DNA from: Sinotaia quadrata
Taxonomy: Eukaryota > Mollusca > Gastropoda > Architaenioglossa > Viviparidae
DNA length: 64,000 nt
NCBI GenBank assembly: GCA_028829895.1
Contig: CM054181.1
Coordinates: 11,056,501 to 11,120,500 of the forward strand
Direction: 5' to 3'
Positions 1 through 13,154 of the stretch are shown here, one piece after another. Every line of letters begins with the position of its first letter. Within the stretch, counting starts at the first letter, position 1. A model generated the notes under the pieces. That model was not told the origin of the DNA. It made no database searches and saw only the letters and a list, made by a program, of their open reading frames with translations. Position numbers and translations under genes: made by a program.

Positions 1-635
1 AATATTAAAATAATAAAATGAGTTGATTCTAAATGCATAAGGAGTATTGGCATAAAAGGTGATAGTGATGCATAGACGTTAGCTAAATCATCCAAGCCAC
101 AAGTAGAGACAGAATGGATGTTTTTCAGCTAAGATTCAGTGTAGGTCAAACAGAAACTAACTAAAATATATTTTTTTAAAATATATATTTTTAAAATATT
201 TTTAAAATATATATTTTAAATATGGCGTTGACACAGTAGTGGCCAAACCTTCATCAATTGTCAATGAAAATATGGAAGTAGGGTTAGAAATCTTAGCCTC
301 ACGAGGATTAACGAAGCATGATTTCCATTTCGTGAATGTAGGCATGAGAAAATACTTTGACCTTGTGTCAGAGTGTGTCATAAACATCACGTGATATAGG
401 TAATAAGTATGCGAGACAAACGCAAAGTTACTTACTTGTTCCAGAGCCATCCTCGTTTCCTCGTGAAGGAGATTTAGTCCAATGTAATGTAAAAGATTGT
501 AAAAGTCTGTGTGGTTAAAGTTAAAAATACTCAAAAAAGTTTGAATGAATTTTGTCAGAAAATATTCAGAAATCTTCAGATACGGAGGTTTTATAAACCT
601 TTTGGTTTTCAGAAATGGAATAGGAAAAACACTTT
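1..635. repeat. Segmental duplication, copy 1 of block D (partner 22437-23035)
   Basis: This block aligns by eye along its whole length with 22437-23035 in the same orientation, with many substitutions and small indels. It begins at the window edge, so the true left end is unknown. The match stops near 635, where a different A/C-rich sequence begins. The block contains a conserved minus-strand exon (436-506). An AT-rich stretch at 170-215 is longer here than in the partner. Confidence 0.85.
436..506 (-). other. Candidate internal or 5' exon, minus strand, copy 1
   Basis: Read on the minus strand, a pyrimidine-rich tract ending CACACAG precedes the exon and a strong donor GTAAGTAAC follows it. 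The 71-nt exon contains ATGGCTCTGGAACAA directly before the donor. The partner copy at 22842-22913 keeps an acceptor, a donor and 72 nt of similar sequence between them. Keeping both splice signals in diverged copies supports a real exon. Its downstream exons would lie left of the window. The frame across the exon is open, but no known protein is recognised. It could be a 5' untranslated exon ending in a short coding start. Confidence 0.5.
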
Positions 636-639
636 TACA

Positions 640-1700
640 TGATTCATTCACCCATTCATTTACAGAGCGACTGAAAGCATGTTTACACCCTTTTTTCTAC
701 GGACTACCAAAACAAAGTATGGACAGGAGACGCACATAGAAATCTGCCTCTGCACCCAAGCCCTTATTAGAGCTTCAGACTAAAAAACCAGCCTTACTGC
801 CGACACCATAGCCCTTGTCAGGATGGGAAAAACAAGCAGAAACGATGGAGGAAAGCTCAGGCGACGATATCGACATCAGAGAGGATTTAAAAATACTGAA
901 AGACTACAAGCGAAATCATTGGTTTGACGGGAATGACGAAACAGGATACTGGAAAGTCATATCACCAATGGACTACCAAATGACCTCTTATAAGGAAGAC
1001 CTGAATTATATTTTTGAAACTGTACAATGACACATCTACCAAACCAACAAGCCAACAGATGTAGAAGCACTGATAAACAGAATGATTATACTAAGAAAGC
1101 ATCTAGGACAACTACAGTCACCCCTCCAAAACCACAAAGAGTGAAATAGAGATCAACACCAACATAGTGTGGACAATACCGACCCCACCAAAAATAAAGA
1201 AAAACAATTCTACTCAGACACTAAAAGAAGAAAAAAGACAAACCTTCACAGACTCCAAAAAAACGTCACAGAGAGCAAAGAAGTACAGACTCAGTCACCA
1301 GTACGGAAGAAATAGAAATTCAAACTACAACAGACAACGACAAACAAAAGAAAACTCAACAAAAAGCCAACACGCAGACCAAGACACCAGAAAGAAAAAA
1401 TGCAATCAGACAGTGGACAGCCCTAAAGAAAAAGACCAAAGAAAATAGATCGAGGCCGCCATCGCTGATATTGAAAAAAAACACTAGTGGCCTCCCTCTC
1501 TCACCACTGCCAGAGTCGCATCCAAGAGCTACAACAGCATCAACAACAACTACAACAACCGCAACAGACAACTATGAAGGACTATCAGCACAACAGAATT
1601 CCAAAGCCAAAGTACAGCGCCCACACTCGCACCCATGGTTAAGGGGGAAGAAAGAAAGAAAAATTGATGAATGATGAATAAAATAAAAGAAATACGAAAA
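640..1700 (+). pseudogene. Decayed protein-like sequence, probably a retroelement ORF1/gag relic
   Basis: One reading frame runs from about 815 to 1640 with only a few stops (near 1028, 1143, 1309, 1425 and 1469). The sequence is strikingly rich in A and C on this strand, as in many retroelement sense strands, and differs sharply from its AT-rich flanks. The conceptual protein starts acidic (GWEKQAETMEESSGDD) and becomes very rich in K, Q, N and T. The 3' end runs into an ATGAATGATGAATAAAATAAAAG-like tail, as seen on LINE copies. This sequence interrupts the duplicated block D and is absent from its partner, consistent with a later insertion. No domain is recognised, so the retroelement assignment is inference. 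Confidence 0.3.
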
Positions 1701-3394
1701 TTCCCATTTCTCCTTGCAGTACTACTTCTAAATACATTTAAGCATTATTTATCATAAAATAGCAATCATTATTTATAAGTTCTGGAGCCACTGCTCCCAT
1801 ATCAAAATTCCATAATTCAATAGTAAACAAATGTCATTTGACGCAAGTCTTCAACATTTCCATCAATATTATCTTATATTAAGGTTTATTTCTAATTTTA
1901 GGTTTATTGCTTAAGATTCCTACGCTTTAGTTTTAAGTTTTAGTTTATATTTATGTGCTCTGAGATTTCCCTAATTAGAATTTTCTTTTACTCACATATG
2001 TATCGTCATTTTCTTCTTGTTCTCTGCTCATATAATCAACGTTACTTTCTCTTGTGCTGGGCTCACAGGGTTATCGACTCTTTCTTCTTGTGCTGGGCTC
2101 ACATAGTTATCGTAACTTTCTTCTGGTGCTGGGCTCACATAGTTATCGTAACTTTCTTCTGGTGTTGGGGTTTTTTGATGATACACTAAAACATCGTCGT
2201 CGTCTCGACACGGCCGTCCTCACCGCTCCGATGGCTGCTACAATTTCGTGCTCCCATGCGCTTCTGTTAGGCCTAATTTCTCAACTCTCATTGCGTCCTC
2301 TCTTCTCTCTTTTTCTCTTCAATTTCTCCTCATTTCATCTCATCTCTTCTCTTCTATTAACTTCGTTTCTCATCTCTTCTCTTCCCTTCTTCGTAACGGC
2401 GAACCTTGCCGTCTTCGGCGGTATGCCACATGCATGACCGCTACTGCTTCCAACGATAGTTACTACCATTATGTAACATCTCATTCTGTAACATCTCCCA
2501 GCGCCTAGTGACATTAAACTTCCATCAGGAATTTGCCTCTGCATGGAAAATAATCGATCACCCGTGGTCTTTGCACAGAGCCTTTGAAAACCCGAGATGG
2601 CTATCCGGTTTGATTTGGCCCAACTTGAACTGCAGCAACGGCGTGCTTTCCATATACAGCCAGGTAGACATTTGGCACTCTGTTACAGTGTTCAGGAACT
2701 CTCTTTCTGTTTGCCTCGCAGAATGACGTAGAGAATTCCTGATACAAACAAGCAGGGAGAAAGGACCTCCACCTCTCTACAAGACACTATATTCTCGAGG
2801 TTTCTCGTTCGTCTCTGGCTCTGTATCCTCTTTTATACACAAAGTTCTTGCACATCCCTTCTCTGAGCTGACTGGAACACACACACACCCTTCCAGCACA
2901 CACGCTACCCCCATCCAGCACTGTCCATTTACAACCCACACTGTGTACATGCTGACGAATATTTCTGACCATCCTGGCCACACTCTGGCTGTCCAATGCC
3001 AGTATCAAGTTCCCCAGCTGACATCTGTGATTTACGTATCCATTTGACCTGCCTAGCTAATTCTCAGAGCACACTGAACTACATCTCAGAGCACAGTCCT
3101 ACTCGTATATTATTTTAAAACTACAGTTACTTTGGCAACTCATGGCCACCTGGCAAGCCATACATTAACTCTCAGCAAGAAAAGATTGTACACACAAACC
3201 AACACAGTGATATAAATATTAACTTTCCAATAACTCAAATTCTATTTCAATAGTACTTTCATAAAACAATAGCAGATTAAACTACCAAACATTTATATAG
3301 TGGTGATTTTTAAAAGTTGTTTACATTTCCAAAACTCAGAGCCTGCCTTTTTCACGGACAAAATCAGCGGACAAAATCAGCGTCCTAGCGCTTT
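1701..3394. other. Non-coding stretch with one short tandem repeat
   Basis: Apart from the 36-bp repeat at 2018-2172, this holds mixed unique sequence. A pyrimidine-rich, GC-richer part (2170-2520) and a CA-rich part (2870-2905) stand out. The short open frames overlap on both strands and have no homology I recognise. Confidence 0.5.
2018..2172. repeat. Minisatellite, 36-bp unit, about 4 copies
   Basis: TGCTGGGCTCACA recurs at 2055, 2091 and 2127, exactly 36 bp apart, with a degenerate copy starting near 2019 and a partial one at 2163. The unit is a multiple of three, which explains the open frames here. Confidence 0.85.
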
Positions 3395-5086
3395 CACACG
3401 TTGATGACTTGTGATTGCATGTCTAATACAATGTGTACATTTCTGGCATCGATCGCTGCTCGTCTAAAATTCTCTAGCCAATCATTTTTTTAAATTCGAA
3501 ATGTTGGCACCACTTACTATTAATTCTCCCTCGCGTTGAGTGCTTTGTTCTACGTCACTGATGGTAATCAAGTTCCAATATTCTTCTGGTTGAAGGTATT
3601 GCTCAGTTTAAATTTCTCATAGATCTATTCAACATTCATTAACATATCTGTCACTGTGAAAAGTAAAAAGTTTAAATTTCTTGTAGATATATGCAACACA
3701 AATTACAATTTCTGTCACTGTTTAAGGATAATGTTTTCAGAAGAAAAGTGAAAGGTTTAAATTATAGTAATACATACCTTAGAACTCTTTTTGTGTATTA
3801 TGAAAGGTCGGTTGTCTCCATGCTTGAATGGCTGTCATGATCTCATCGAAACTGTCTCCCTTTTCTTATCCTTCCATGACCACTACTATAAATACTATTA
3901 TTATTGTATTTTTGTTTTTTGCATTGAACACTCATCTTTATAAACAGCGAAAGAGGTGTATTTAAATGTTTCACAGTACGATGGCAAGCGTAATGTATGT
4001 GTCTATAGTTGTGTATGTGTGGGAGAGAAAGATATTACCATATCAAGAAAGAATAAATAGTATTACTTGGCATTATGCACTGATAAATATATTACTGTAT
4101 GTTTTTCCTGTGAATATAGGATAAATATTTGTGTATGCCAACATCTACATGAAATTATGCAATAATAAGTATTTGTATATACGGTTTCATAAAATATAAA
4201 TATGTAGGCAATTCTTTCATTTATTTACGCTATACTGCTTACGCAGCTTTTCTAATTGTTATAATTTGAATTATTAAATAATTATATAAGTACATGGAAA
4301 GGATTATTTAAAATGTATATAATAAAATGAAGAGGAATTAATACTATAAATATGTTATTTTGTCTAAATTAATGCTCCAAATTATCTTGTACTTCTTAAT
4401 ATATTACCTTTATTACAAATCACCATAAAGTGCAAAAAATATTTTTAAAAGTATATAGATTCACTTGCAAATTTACCGTTTCTTTTACAATGATTTATAT
4501 ACCAACTTCGGGAAAACGTCAGGAATGTTTGCTTCAAATTTGAAATCTAAAGCTACAGAGGGGATAAATCTCTCTTATAACATACTAGGCAAGATAGAAA
4601 GCAAGCCCTGTGTATTAGAGAAGTTAAATACAACGAGGTGTGTTAAAATAACTTAATACTACAATACATAAAGGTAGAAAAATCAAAGGAAATAAATTTT
4701 GTTTTATTTTTTACTTTATTCGACATTGGAATCATATTTTCGTTACTATAATATAAACAACAACAACAACAACAACATAATGTACTTCTGTAGTTAAAAT
4801 CGTATTTTTATTTATAAATAAAATTATCATCGAAGGGGAGATAAGTGCATTCAAAATATTAGCCCTGTAATATTTACCTCCACTAGACCATGAGAACCAC
4901 TCAGAGACATTTGAACTTTGAATAGGTCAACAGGCACTGCCTTCGATACACGGAGAAAAGGTGCATTACCGAAAAAAGGCGCAATATCAGATCTATATTT
5001 ATACTGCTATTTTTACCACAACAAGATTTTTTCAGAAATCACACTGTTTCTTGTTTTGTTATACGAATAACGTATATTTTTAAACA
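3395..5086. repeat. Duplicated block A, copy 1 (partner 30420-32146)
   Basis: The block aligns with 30420-32146 in the same orientation. Shared landmarks include ATTCTCTAGCCAATC, CTCGCGTTGAGTGCTTT, a run near GCACTGCCTTCGATACA and ACGAATAACGTATATTT close to the right end. Inside, a short motif ending GAAAAGTGAAAGGTTTAAAT is itself partly repeated. No convincing gene is seen. In this copy block A lies immediately left of block B (5087-5560). In the other copy it lies to the right of B. Confidence 0.85.
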
Positions 5087-5588
5087 CATAAATATATGTA
5101 GTGAATGAGTGCATGATTATTGAGCAAACAATCTTGTGACAATTTTTTTTTCAATTTTGAATTAAAGCTCTTGAATCAGTCGCGATAATTCATACTGACA
5201 TTTAAATCAATGATGTTTATTATTATATTTTAATGAGTAATGAACATTATTAATTTCTAAAGTATTTATACTTGTTTACAGAAATAAACATTGTACGTTT
5301 GTCATCATAGCCAACTCTGAGAGCCATTTTCATTGTAAGCGGCGAATCGTTTTCCTGGAAGGTGGACACATCAAAGAACTGTTGCATTATACCAAGAACG
5401 CAACATACCCAACAAATATGCATGACGTCTTTATTGACGCCATTAAAAAAGAAGGCATGAAGATCGTGAATGAAATAATGGATATAAATCTGAATCTCTA
5501 TCATAATGATGATGATTCATATGAAAAAAACAACAACATATTTTTGTTAAATGAAGAGAATAGAAATAGAGTTATTAGAGATAAGTGA
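5087..5588 (+). pseudogene. Block B copy 1: paralogue of the 28198 gene with lost start codon
   Basis: A splice acceptor (CTTGTTTACAG, AG at 5280-5281) is followed by a frame open from 5282 to a stop at 5586-5588. It aligns residue by residue with the gene at 28198: both have NSESHF, RRI, EGGHI, a Lys/Asn-rich middle and LYH. The partner's initiator ATGGGC is ATAGCC here (5307), so the Met-Gly start is gone. The rest of the frame is intact for 93 codons. It could be a recent pseudogene, or an internal exon read from upstream, since the frame is open back to the acceptor. After LYH it jumps to sequence that lies near 28992 in the partner, so about 0.6 kb present there is absent here. An AATAAA lies at about 5610. 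No known family is recognised. Confidence 0.5.
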
Positions 5589-5619
5589 TAATAGTTTTAC
5601 CATAACAGGAATAAAGTGT

Positions 5620-8600
5620 GGCCTCAATAGTCTTTTGTACCTTTTACAACAATGTCATATAGTTCAGTTCATTTTCCATATGTTTCTCTTCTTACATTGA
5701 AAACAGATTCGCCACTTGTTCTTTTGAGGTCAACCTGGCTTTTTCTGCTGTACTAATTTGTTCAAACAGAACATCAATTACAGCAATGCTAGTCCTTCCT
5801 TTATATCAGAAATTGTTCATGTAGTCAGCACATCTTGTCACTATACATCAAAGAAGTGTAGTGTATTCCTGTACACTTACACACACTGTGCAGATGATTT
5901 TTGCATATACCCTGGTCATTGTCGCAGTTTACAATCAGTAAACTGGCGATTCAAAGCATACACAGAAGAAAGGCTGCTTGCCCTGAAAAATATAATCAAG
6001 AAACCAACCTATGTTTCCAATTTATCGCTTTTTAATTCTAGTCTTTCTTACATTCAGGTCTCAAATTACAGTTCAACGGTATTTATTAGCCCGAGACAAG
6101 TATACAGCATAATAAATACAGTATATCAAAACAATGTCATGTGTTAGCACACTACATATATATACAGCATAGTTCAAATGTTTGTAGAAACAATAGTTTA
6201 CTCACATAATACATATCTAAGTAAACACAAGTATAACATCAATAACAAAATGCATGAAATATTTCTGTCCATTCTCTCTCAGTCAGTTATCTCACCATTA
6301 AGGTAATAACCACTTTTCAAGACCAGACTTCCTTGCCACACCAAATTCAAGTGATCAGACAATATAATTCTCTACAGCAGGTAAACTTTTTAATCTCAGC
6401 CCATTGGCTGGTTTAGTTCTCATAAATCATAATCATTCGATAAATAGAACTCAGTTGAGATTAGTTTGCATTACATCAGCAATTTCTAGCATATTCTCAA
6501 ATCAAGATGTTTACGTTCAACTCTGACATTTACAAAAATACCATCATAAGGAGTGCCCAAGGTTGGGTTACTCTGACAATTTAACAATTTATATAGCAAT
6601 TAAGTTTTAAAATAGGATAGGCAAATAGGCACATTTACTCAGCCACAATTTGATTGTTGATTTAATAAATTTATTGTTAAATTTATTGACTTTCTTACAC
6701 ACATTGATAACAGTATTGTAACAGAAAAAATTCAAATTTATGCAGATAATTAATTAAATATAGTTTTCTAAATATTTTTATATTAATTCTAATTTAAGCC
6801 AAAATTCGTTTCAATTTTGTCATTTAAATTTCTCATAAACAATTGTGAACATAAACCAACTGTGCTGTGTTGGTGATTACATAATTTTTTTGGAATGTAA
6901 AGAATGCCAGCCTCACACCCAAACCATCAACAATAATAGACTATTGTCATCGGGCAAGCGATATTATTGCATAAGTAGGATTAAAAACTTTCGCTTAGCT
7001 GACCTATATCTGAATTAGAGTAAATACCATTGACTGTGTCTAATGAAGGCATTGTTGGCTAACAAAAGACTCAAATTATTTTTGTTACATGAGTTCTACA
7101 ACTTGAGTTAGAAGATGGAATAACTATTGCCTTATGGCCAATGCTACCTGAAAAAATCCTAGAACTTTCTCGAACGAATATGACTCTTAGTATAAATACT
7201 AGGGTGCACTCTGGAACCCACAATGAATAATTTACAGTCCTGATTTTTGCTGTTCTTGGTCGGAGAAAGGGAATACCAGGTATGTCTGGATAGTTATGAG
7301 ATCTGGTGGAACAAAAACTTTTGTTGTTAAATTATTTGTATAAATGTTATTTTACTTCATTGTTAAAACAGGCAAATTCAATTATTGTATTTTTACATTT
7401 TTGTTTACTGATGAAATGATTGTTAACTAAAGCCTATAACATTAAGCCTGCTGATCTAAAGGAGGAAATTGTATGTCCTTATTTAATATTGTAAATTATC
7501 TGTTCAAGATATAGTAATATTATGAGTAAGACAGCAATAGAATAGATTAAATTAATTTTTTAGGAGAGAGCTGACACATGCATTTATCTATTCTCCAGTG
7601 CCTCAAACCAGTTTCTAGAACTATGTGTTGGAGCCATGTGTTCACCAGTTTTTGTTTTTGGAACTACATGTTGGAGTCACGTTTTTCATCTGTCTGAATT
7701 ACGGCTGTTGAAACTACAAGAAGCTAGCACCAAAGCTACATTGGCAAGCAGTGTGTGGAGCTGTGTTTCAAGCCTGGTTGAACTTCAAAACTCAAGGGAT
7801 AATCCAAGTTCAAGTCTTCTGGTAACAATTGTATGTTGCCATCTCTGAGTACTTTCAGTACTGTGCTACGTCATGTGTGCATAGTGTTTACCAAGGCCTA
7901 CATGTGTGAAGTATAATGCTGTGAAGCCAAGGAACCTTTGAATCCATTTGCCAGGTTGAGGGTAACGAATTCATCTTTCGTTTTCTGGTCGTGAACCAAC
8001 GTTGGAGGGCGCAGCATGATATTCTGATGTCTGCACCTCTAATACTTGCAAGAGAGAACACTAGAGGATGTTGTGACGTAACCTGCGTTTAATCTGGCGA
8101 CAAAATACCAGTGCCCAGCTGTATGTCACTCGCCAATGCAAATCTTGCATAGTAGCTCTGCTCTCACTCGCTCAGCACGCAACCAGGCAATGGCTCAAGG
8201 TCAAGAGATGCAAAGGGTATGTAATCAAAAGATTCTGTAATTTAATAATGCAGCAGTGAGAGACTGCTAACTGCAATTTAAAGTATTCAAGTGTCAAAGG
8301 CTATTAATTTTTCTCTGAGCACAATGACAATAAGCTGAAGGAAAAGATGTGAATTAATGATATATAAAATATTCTACTTATTTACACAGAGTTTTAACCA
8401 CAGATTTGAGAATCAACAGCATGTACCTTTCTCCCAGTCTGCAAAACCAAACGAATTAAAACATAATTTGGATGGAGCACAAAATGAATTTCTTCCTTAG
8501 GAATATTTGTACTCATTTTCAGACTTTTTCATCCAAAGAATTTTTCTTTTACCAGTCTATCTGAGTTTAAACAGGGACAAGGCTTATACTTACTGTTAAG

Positions 8601-10560
8601 TAGGGTTTGTTCTAAGCTGAGTGAAGAGTTTTGTTAGGCTTCTCACAGTTTTATCACATATTTGTTCCTGTTATAACTACTCTATTTTCCACCTATGCTA
8701 GTTTACAATGACAGGCAGATGTCCTATTTCGGTTTACTTGTTTACAATAACAAGTGGATACCTTATTCCGGTTTCATTGTGCATTCCAGAAAATATATGG
8801 TTGAAATTCTACTGGTGACGTGAATAACTATGCCAAATATGTGTGCTTGCACTAGACTTACTCACATGCCTCGTGTATCTAGAATTTATTCCTTTCATTT
8901 TCCTTTTTAATATTTACTGATGTGAAGCTGGTGATGTTTTATGAATTCGGCTGACAATAGTCATGGACGATTAATTAATTAATACATTAGCTAAGTGGCA
9001 TCAGCGTCACACAACATTTTTGGATATCTATCTGTCGATTATGTGATGTTGGAATATTCCTTGTTCACCCTGTTGTCTGCTTGGACCAATGCAAGTGTAT
9101 ATAAAGTCTTAGTGTCTGTATGAGGGGACTGTGTCCTTCAGCTGATTTATGTTTGGGCATGATGTAAAAAATATAGTTAGAGAAAGCCAAAATGTGACCT
9201 TATGGGCCACACGAGCATCTCCTATAGTGAAGCTATTTCCTATAGTATATTTTCCAAGACTGAATAGTTTTGAGTCTGTGGACTTGTGGGATTTCCTGGA
9301 TTTTATAATTCAGTGACTTATTGCCAGCAAGGTCAGTATTGTGTTTTTTGCAGCTTATTATCAAAATCAATCTTCCTTTTTATTCTACAGCTGACTTATA
9401 AAGCTAAATAAGAGAACACTCAAAAGATATTGCATTGCTATACTACTAAAATTCCTTGTTCATAATGATGACGTCACAGAGCCGCATTGATCCTAATCTA
9501 CCTTGACATTTACTTCATTGTTTCTTCTTTTATTTAAATTTCTTTCTTTATTAAATTCGTTTAAAATTCTAATTCTTGGCTCGTATTTCGTTATGTCCTA
9601 TGTATTTGTGTTATAGAGACTGTATCTGCCAAGGGGCTTAGAGCTAGATTAATCATTAAGTGTTTAGTACAACCTAGACGGCTCATGACGCGTCATATTT
9701 ATGTTGTGTGTTCTTGTATTTGTTCTTGAATGTGCGACCGCGTTTGACTGGGGACTGGTTTAGGTTTCACAGCAAGCAAGTGAGGGAATAGGGAGTAATT
9801 AAACAACATTGTACTTTTCCCGTCTTTCTCTCCTCCTGCATTTACACGTAACTAAAAGTCACACTGGTAGCTCTACACACTGGTAAATAGGAAACTATTT
9901 AAATTCACATTTATATAAATAGAAAGTTATGAAAGATTACACATTCCTCTAAAAAGCTTGTAATTGTAAGATTACTAAACAGGCGGCTACACATTTTTAC
10001 TTCAAAGACAAACTTCAATAATGATAACTGATATCAGACATTTTAATTATCTTATTTTATTTCTTATTGTATAGAGAAAGATGCAACAGAATTATTAAGT
10101 ATATTAATTAATTAAGTGAAAGGTTTTAAATTGTATAGGCAGACACAAACACTAGATGTGATTACAGACTTTGAAAATAATGAATAGTTACACTTTAAAT
10201 AACTAAGAAACTAAAGCGGCTAATGATTAGTGACTAACTCAGAATTTCAGTATCTTAAATCTGCAATGAAGAATAACAAACTAATAAAATATGAATGCAT
10301 TATAATCTCCAGAAAATTATGACAAATCATTATAATTATTTTGTCATCAATAAATGTGAAAATCATATTCAGGTCGTTAAACATAATTGTTGTGTACAAT
10401 TGTAGTTTAAGGTTTTAATTATTTTTAGAAAACCAGAGTTATGTGAAGTCGATTCCAGTGTAATTGCTAGAATCATGAATGAGTTTTAGTTGTATTCTTC
10501 TAACATTACTTTGTATGTTCGTGCTGATAATTTCTTTCAAAATTTTATTGAGTTAAAGAA
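5620..10560. other. Long AT-rich stretch without a supported gene
   Basis: No domain, repeat array or transposon end is recognised over about 5 kb. The longest frame (5758-6147, 129 codons) lacks homology, an acceptor or a duplicate copy and is not called. The stretch 7950-8220 is less AT-rich and ends in a possible donor (GTATGT at 8217). That is too little to call an exon. Confidence 0.4.
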
Positions 10561-10566
10561 AATAGT

Positions 10567-10572
10567 TTATTG
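10567..10572 (-). terminator. Candidate poly(A) signal for the 10686-11009 gene
   Basis: Plus-strand TTTATT reads AATAAA on the minus strand, about 115-120 nt past the stop codon. The position is reasonable for a 3' end, but such hexamers are common in AT-rich DNA. Confidence 0.3.
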
Positions 10573-10685
10573 TTGCTATTACCTTAAGAAGAACAGTGTT
10601 TTTGACACTTCGAAACAAATATATTTGTTTATAGTGTGGCCAGAATTGATTTTATGTTAATTGTTCAAAATGATCAACTTACTAT

Positions 10686-11097
10686 TTATAGAATAGGACA
10701 GTATCTTTTCTCGTTAAAAGTATTTTCTTTATTTATTTCTAATCCATGCTGGCTTTCCTTCAAATCTTTTGTTCCGCCATAATACTGGACAAATTGTATA
10801 CGTTCATGCATTGGATCAGTTGGGGATGGAACAACATCTCCGAAGTACTCCCCCCTTTTGAGTTCTCCATTTTTAAAGACCTCCTTTTTATGTGTAATGA
10901 CTTTAGAGCCATCTAGAGCTGTAACAGTCATAGTACTTTCACTATAAAGGTTATAATTATTATTTAAAAACGGCAACACATTTACGAATGACGACCAATA
11001 CGTTCCCATAGCGATGTGCTTTGTGAAAAACTCAGTTCAATGAACTCAAAAATGGGCCAATTGAAGGGATGTTTTCAAAGTGTTTAGGCCCTCAAAC
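10686..11097 (-). CDS. Small Met-Gly protein with VTALDGSKVI core (paralogue 1), 107 aa
   Basis: The coding part is 10686-11009 on the minus strand. A splice acceptor (TTTTATTTTCAG, plus coordinates 11098-11109) lies upstream and leaves an 88-nt untranslated leader before ATG. The protein begins MGTYWSSF; Gly2 with Ser6 fits the N-myristoylation pattern. Residues about 24-50 hold ESTMTVTALDGSKVITHK and then a KNGEL motif. The C-terminus is charged and ends CPIL. The core aligns with the gene at 12682-13077. Over 20 codons, 11 differences are synonymous third-position changes, 6 codons are identical and 3 change the residue. That pattern strongly favours a translated, selected gene. A possible AATAAA signal lies about 120 nt downstream (plus TTTATT near 10567). 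No known family is recognised; membrane anchoring by myristate is inference. Confidence 0.65.
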
Positions 11098-11109
11098 CTG
11101 AAAATAAAA

Positions 11110-12430
11110 GCAGTGTCTTCTTTTGATAAAGTATGTGCGTATGTTAATTGTAGTTATAACTGAAAAATCATTACGGTTATGTTTATTGTTACCCTCAATT
11201 AGCAACTAATTATTCTTATTCTAACATTCTGTTTTAGCAAAACTAAAAATAAAATGTTTGTTAGTAAAACTGGTTGAATTAAATTTTTTAGTTTTCTTTA
11301 GATTATTGGAAAACATTTTTAAAGTTTGAATAAGCCTATGTGAAGATGAAAGGAAATGTATCCATTATTAATATTAAGGGAATTGGCTAAAGTTAAATAT
11401 TGTAGATATACAGGAGATTCCATAAATTATCTGGCAAAACATTATTACATTATGTAATGGTTTGAAAAATAATATGCGATAAAATAATCAATGTAGCACT
11501 TTCCATCACAGTTTAGACACCGTTAATGTTTGTTATCCTCATGACCTTCCAAAATTAAATTTCCTGTACAAAATTTCACACACTGAAAATATTTTGCTTC
11601 TTGTGCTAATGGGTTTCTAGAGAAGCTTCTAAAAACTGAAATATATGGAAATGTGATCTTCATATGTTGTTCTCATCATATGTGCAGCTTGAGAGATGTA
11701 GGCCTATTAACAGTTAAGCATCAGCATTATTAACGTGAAGTCATTACTGAACTATTTGCTTATACATCCAGCGTGTGATAGGCATTTAAAAGTACGGACT
11801 GAAGCATATTTCAGATTAAGGCATACGTCTGGAAACGATGGTGATCCACTGAATCTCATGGATCGCATATAATGGAGCAGTCAGTCAGTGATCTTAGAAC
11901 ATTAACTGCTTTTACTCATGCCCAAGTGATGTATAACAAGATTTGGGATTTCTGTGTGAAAACAGTTCAGCGCTTACATATACCAAATGGATGAATCTTT
12001 CCTGAAAATTAGTCACGAAATCAACGAATAGTGGAAGAGGTCATCAAGCAGAAACACATCCGTCGTGTCCCGCAGGTATTGTCCTTGCTTCTAAACTTTA
12101 TGTCGATTCTACTTGTCTTTCTATTGTTACTGCATGATTTCGCATTTTAATTAATCATCTGTATGTGAAGATATAGTGGCAATAAGAAAATAGCTTCATA
12201 AGACAATTATTTATGTTGTTGTTGTTGTTTCGATAACTTCTTTTACCCCACAGAATTGCATGAAAACTTTTCATCTTCTTGATGTTCTCAGTTTTTGGAG
12301 GATTCATGTGGGGCCTTCCTCTCTTCTCTTGCATTCATAGAGGGTAGTGAAGGGCTGTGGTGCTGCGTTTAGTTGTCGTCTATCATTGTCTGCTCTTTAA
12401 TGCGACTGTTGTGGGTCATTTTTAAAAATT
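11110..12430. other. Spacer between two paralogous genes
   Basis: AT-rich sequence with no supported gene. It would be the intron, or the intergenic DNA, upstream of the 10686-11097 exon. I see no repeat array or transposon ends. Confidence 0.4.
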
Positions 12431-12681
12431 ATTATTATTTTATTTTTTTCTTTCTGAGTTGTAGTTGCTGTGTCATGCAGTTTCTTATGAAAGTTGTAGT
12501 ACTATAGTCACTGTATGTCACAATTAGAAAATAAATAGTAAATTAACGGTGGGTCTTTTATCCTTGTGCTGTAAAGAAATTAAAATAATTATCAATCCTA
12601 TAATAACAATATTTAAATAATATTTTCACAAAAGCTTCATATCATATTAGAACGCAAGACAGTATTTAATTTTCTATTGAC

Positions 12682-13150
12682 TCAAACAGAAGGAGTAAGT
12701 TCATTACTGATTTCAGATGTCATTTTCACATCAGATGGCTTAGAAGACTTCTTGCTACTTAAATTAAAAGGGAATTTATTCTTCCAGTTTGAAGGTGTTG
12801 CAACTTTTGATTCATTTTTTTTATTTTCCTTGTTGTAGTTAAGGTTCTGCTGGCTCTTCTTTTCGTTCTCACTTTTACTGTATTTTCGATCCCATTTTTC
12901 ATATTTTTCATTTGGGTTGTTAGGTGATGAAAATTTCTCTACTGAATGGTCGGCCTTTAGTAACTGGCCATTGCGAGTTATTTCCTCTTTGTGAACAATT
13001 ACTTTTGATCCATCCAGTGCGGTTACTGTTACGGTACTTTCCTCTGTCAAAGAAAATGAGCCTGGAAGGTTCCCCATGACTTCAAAAATTTTAACTTGTT
13101 TTGATTTAACTCGACCCAGAAATTGTTTTCAGATGGAAACCTCAGAATTC
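12682..13150 (-). CDS. Small Met-Gly protein with VTALDGSKVI core (paralogue 2), 131 aa
   Basis: The coding part is 12682-13077 on the minus strand. A good acceptor (CTTTTCTTTTCAG, AG at plus 13151-13152) lies 73 nt before ATG, the same layout as at 11097. The protein begins MGNLPGSF, which fits the myristoylation pattern (Gly2, Gly at position 6 of the protein). Residues about 13-40 carry ESTVTVTALDGSKVIVHK then RNGQLL. The rest is hydrophilic and low in complexity, rich in Lys, Asn and Ser, and unlike paralogue 1. So the N-terminal core is conserved while the C-terminal half has diverged. The core's differences from paralogue 1 are mostly synonymous. No enzyme motif, signal peptide or membrane segment is seen. 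Function is unknown; a myristoylated peripheral protein is a guess. Confidence 0.65.
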
Positions 13151-13154
13151 CTGA

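Noticed and set aside
5758..6147. 129-codon frame on the plus strand
   Set aside because: No homology, no splice context and no counterpart in the duplicated copy. A frame of this length can arise by chance in 64 kb of DNA searched in six frames.
8190..8216. ATGGCTCAAGGTCAAGAG ending at a GTATGT donor, possible first exon
   Set aside because: The coding piece would be only nine codons, and I could not find a convincing acceptor partner or a duplicate copy.
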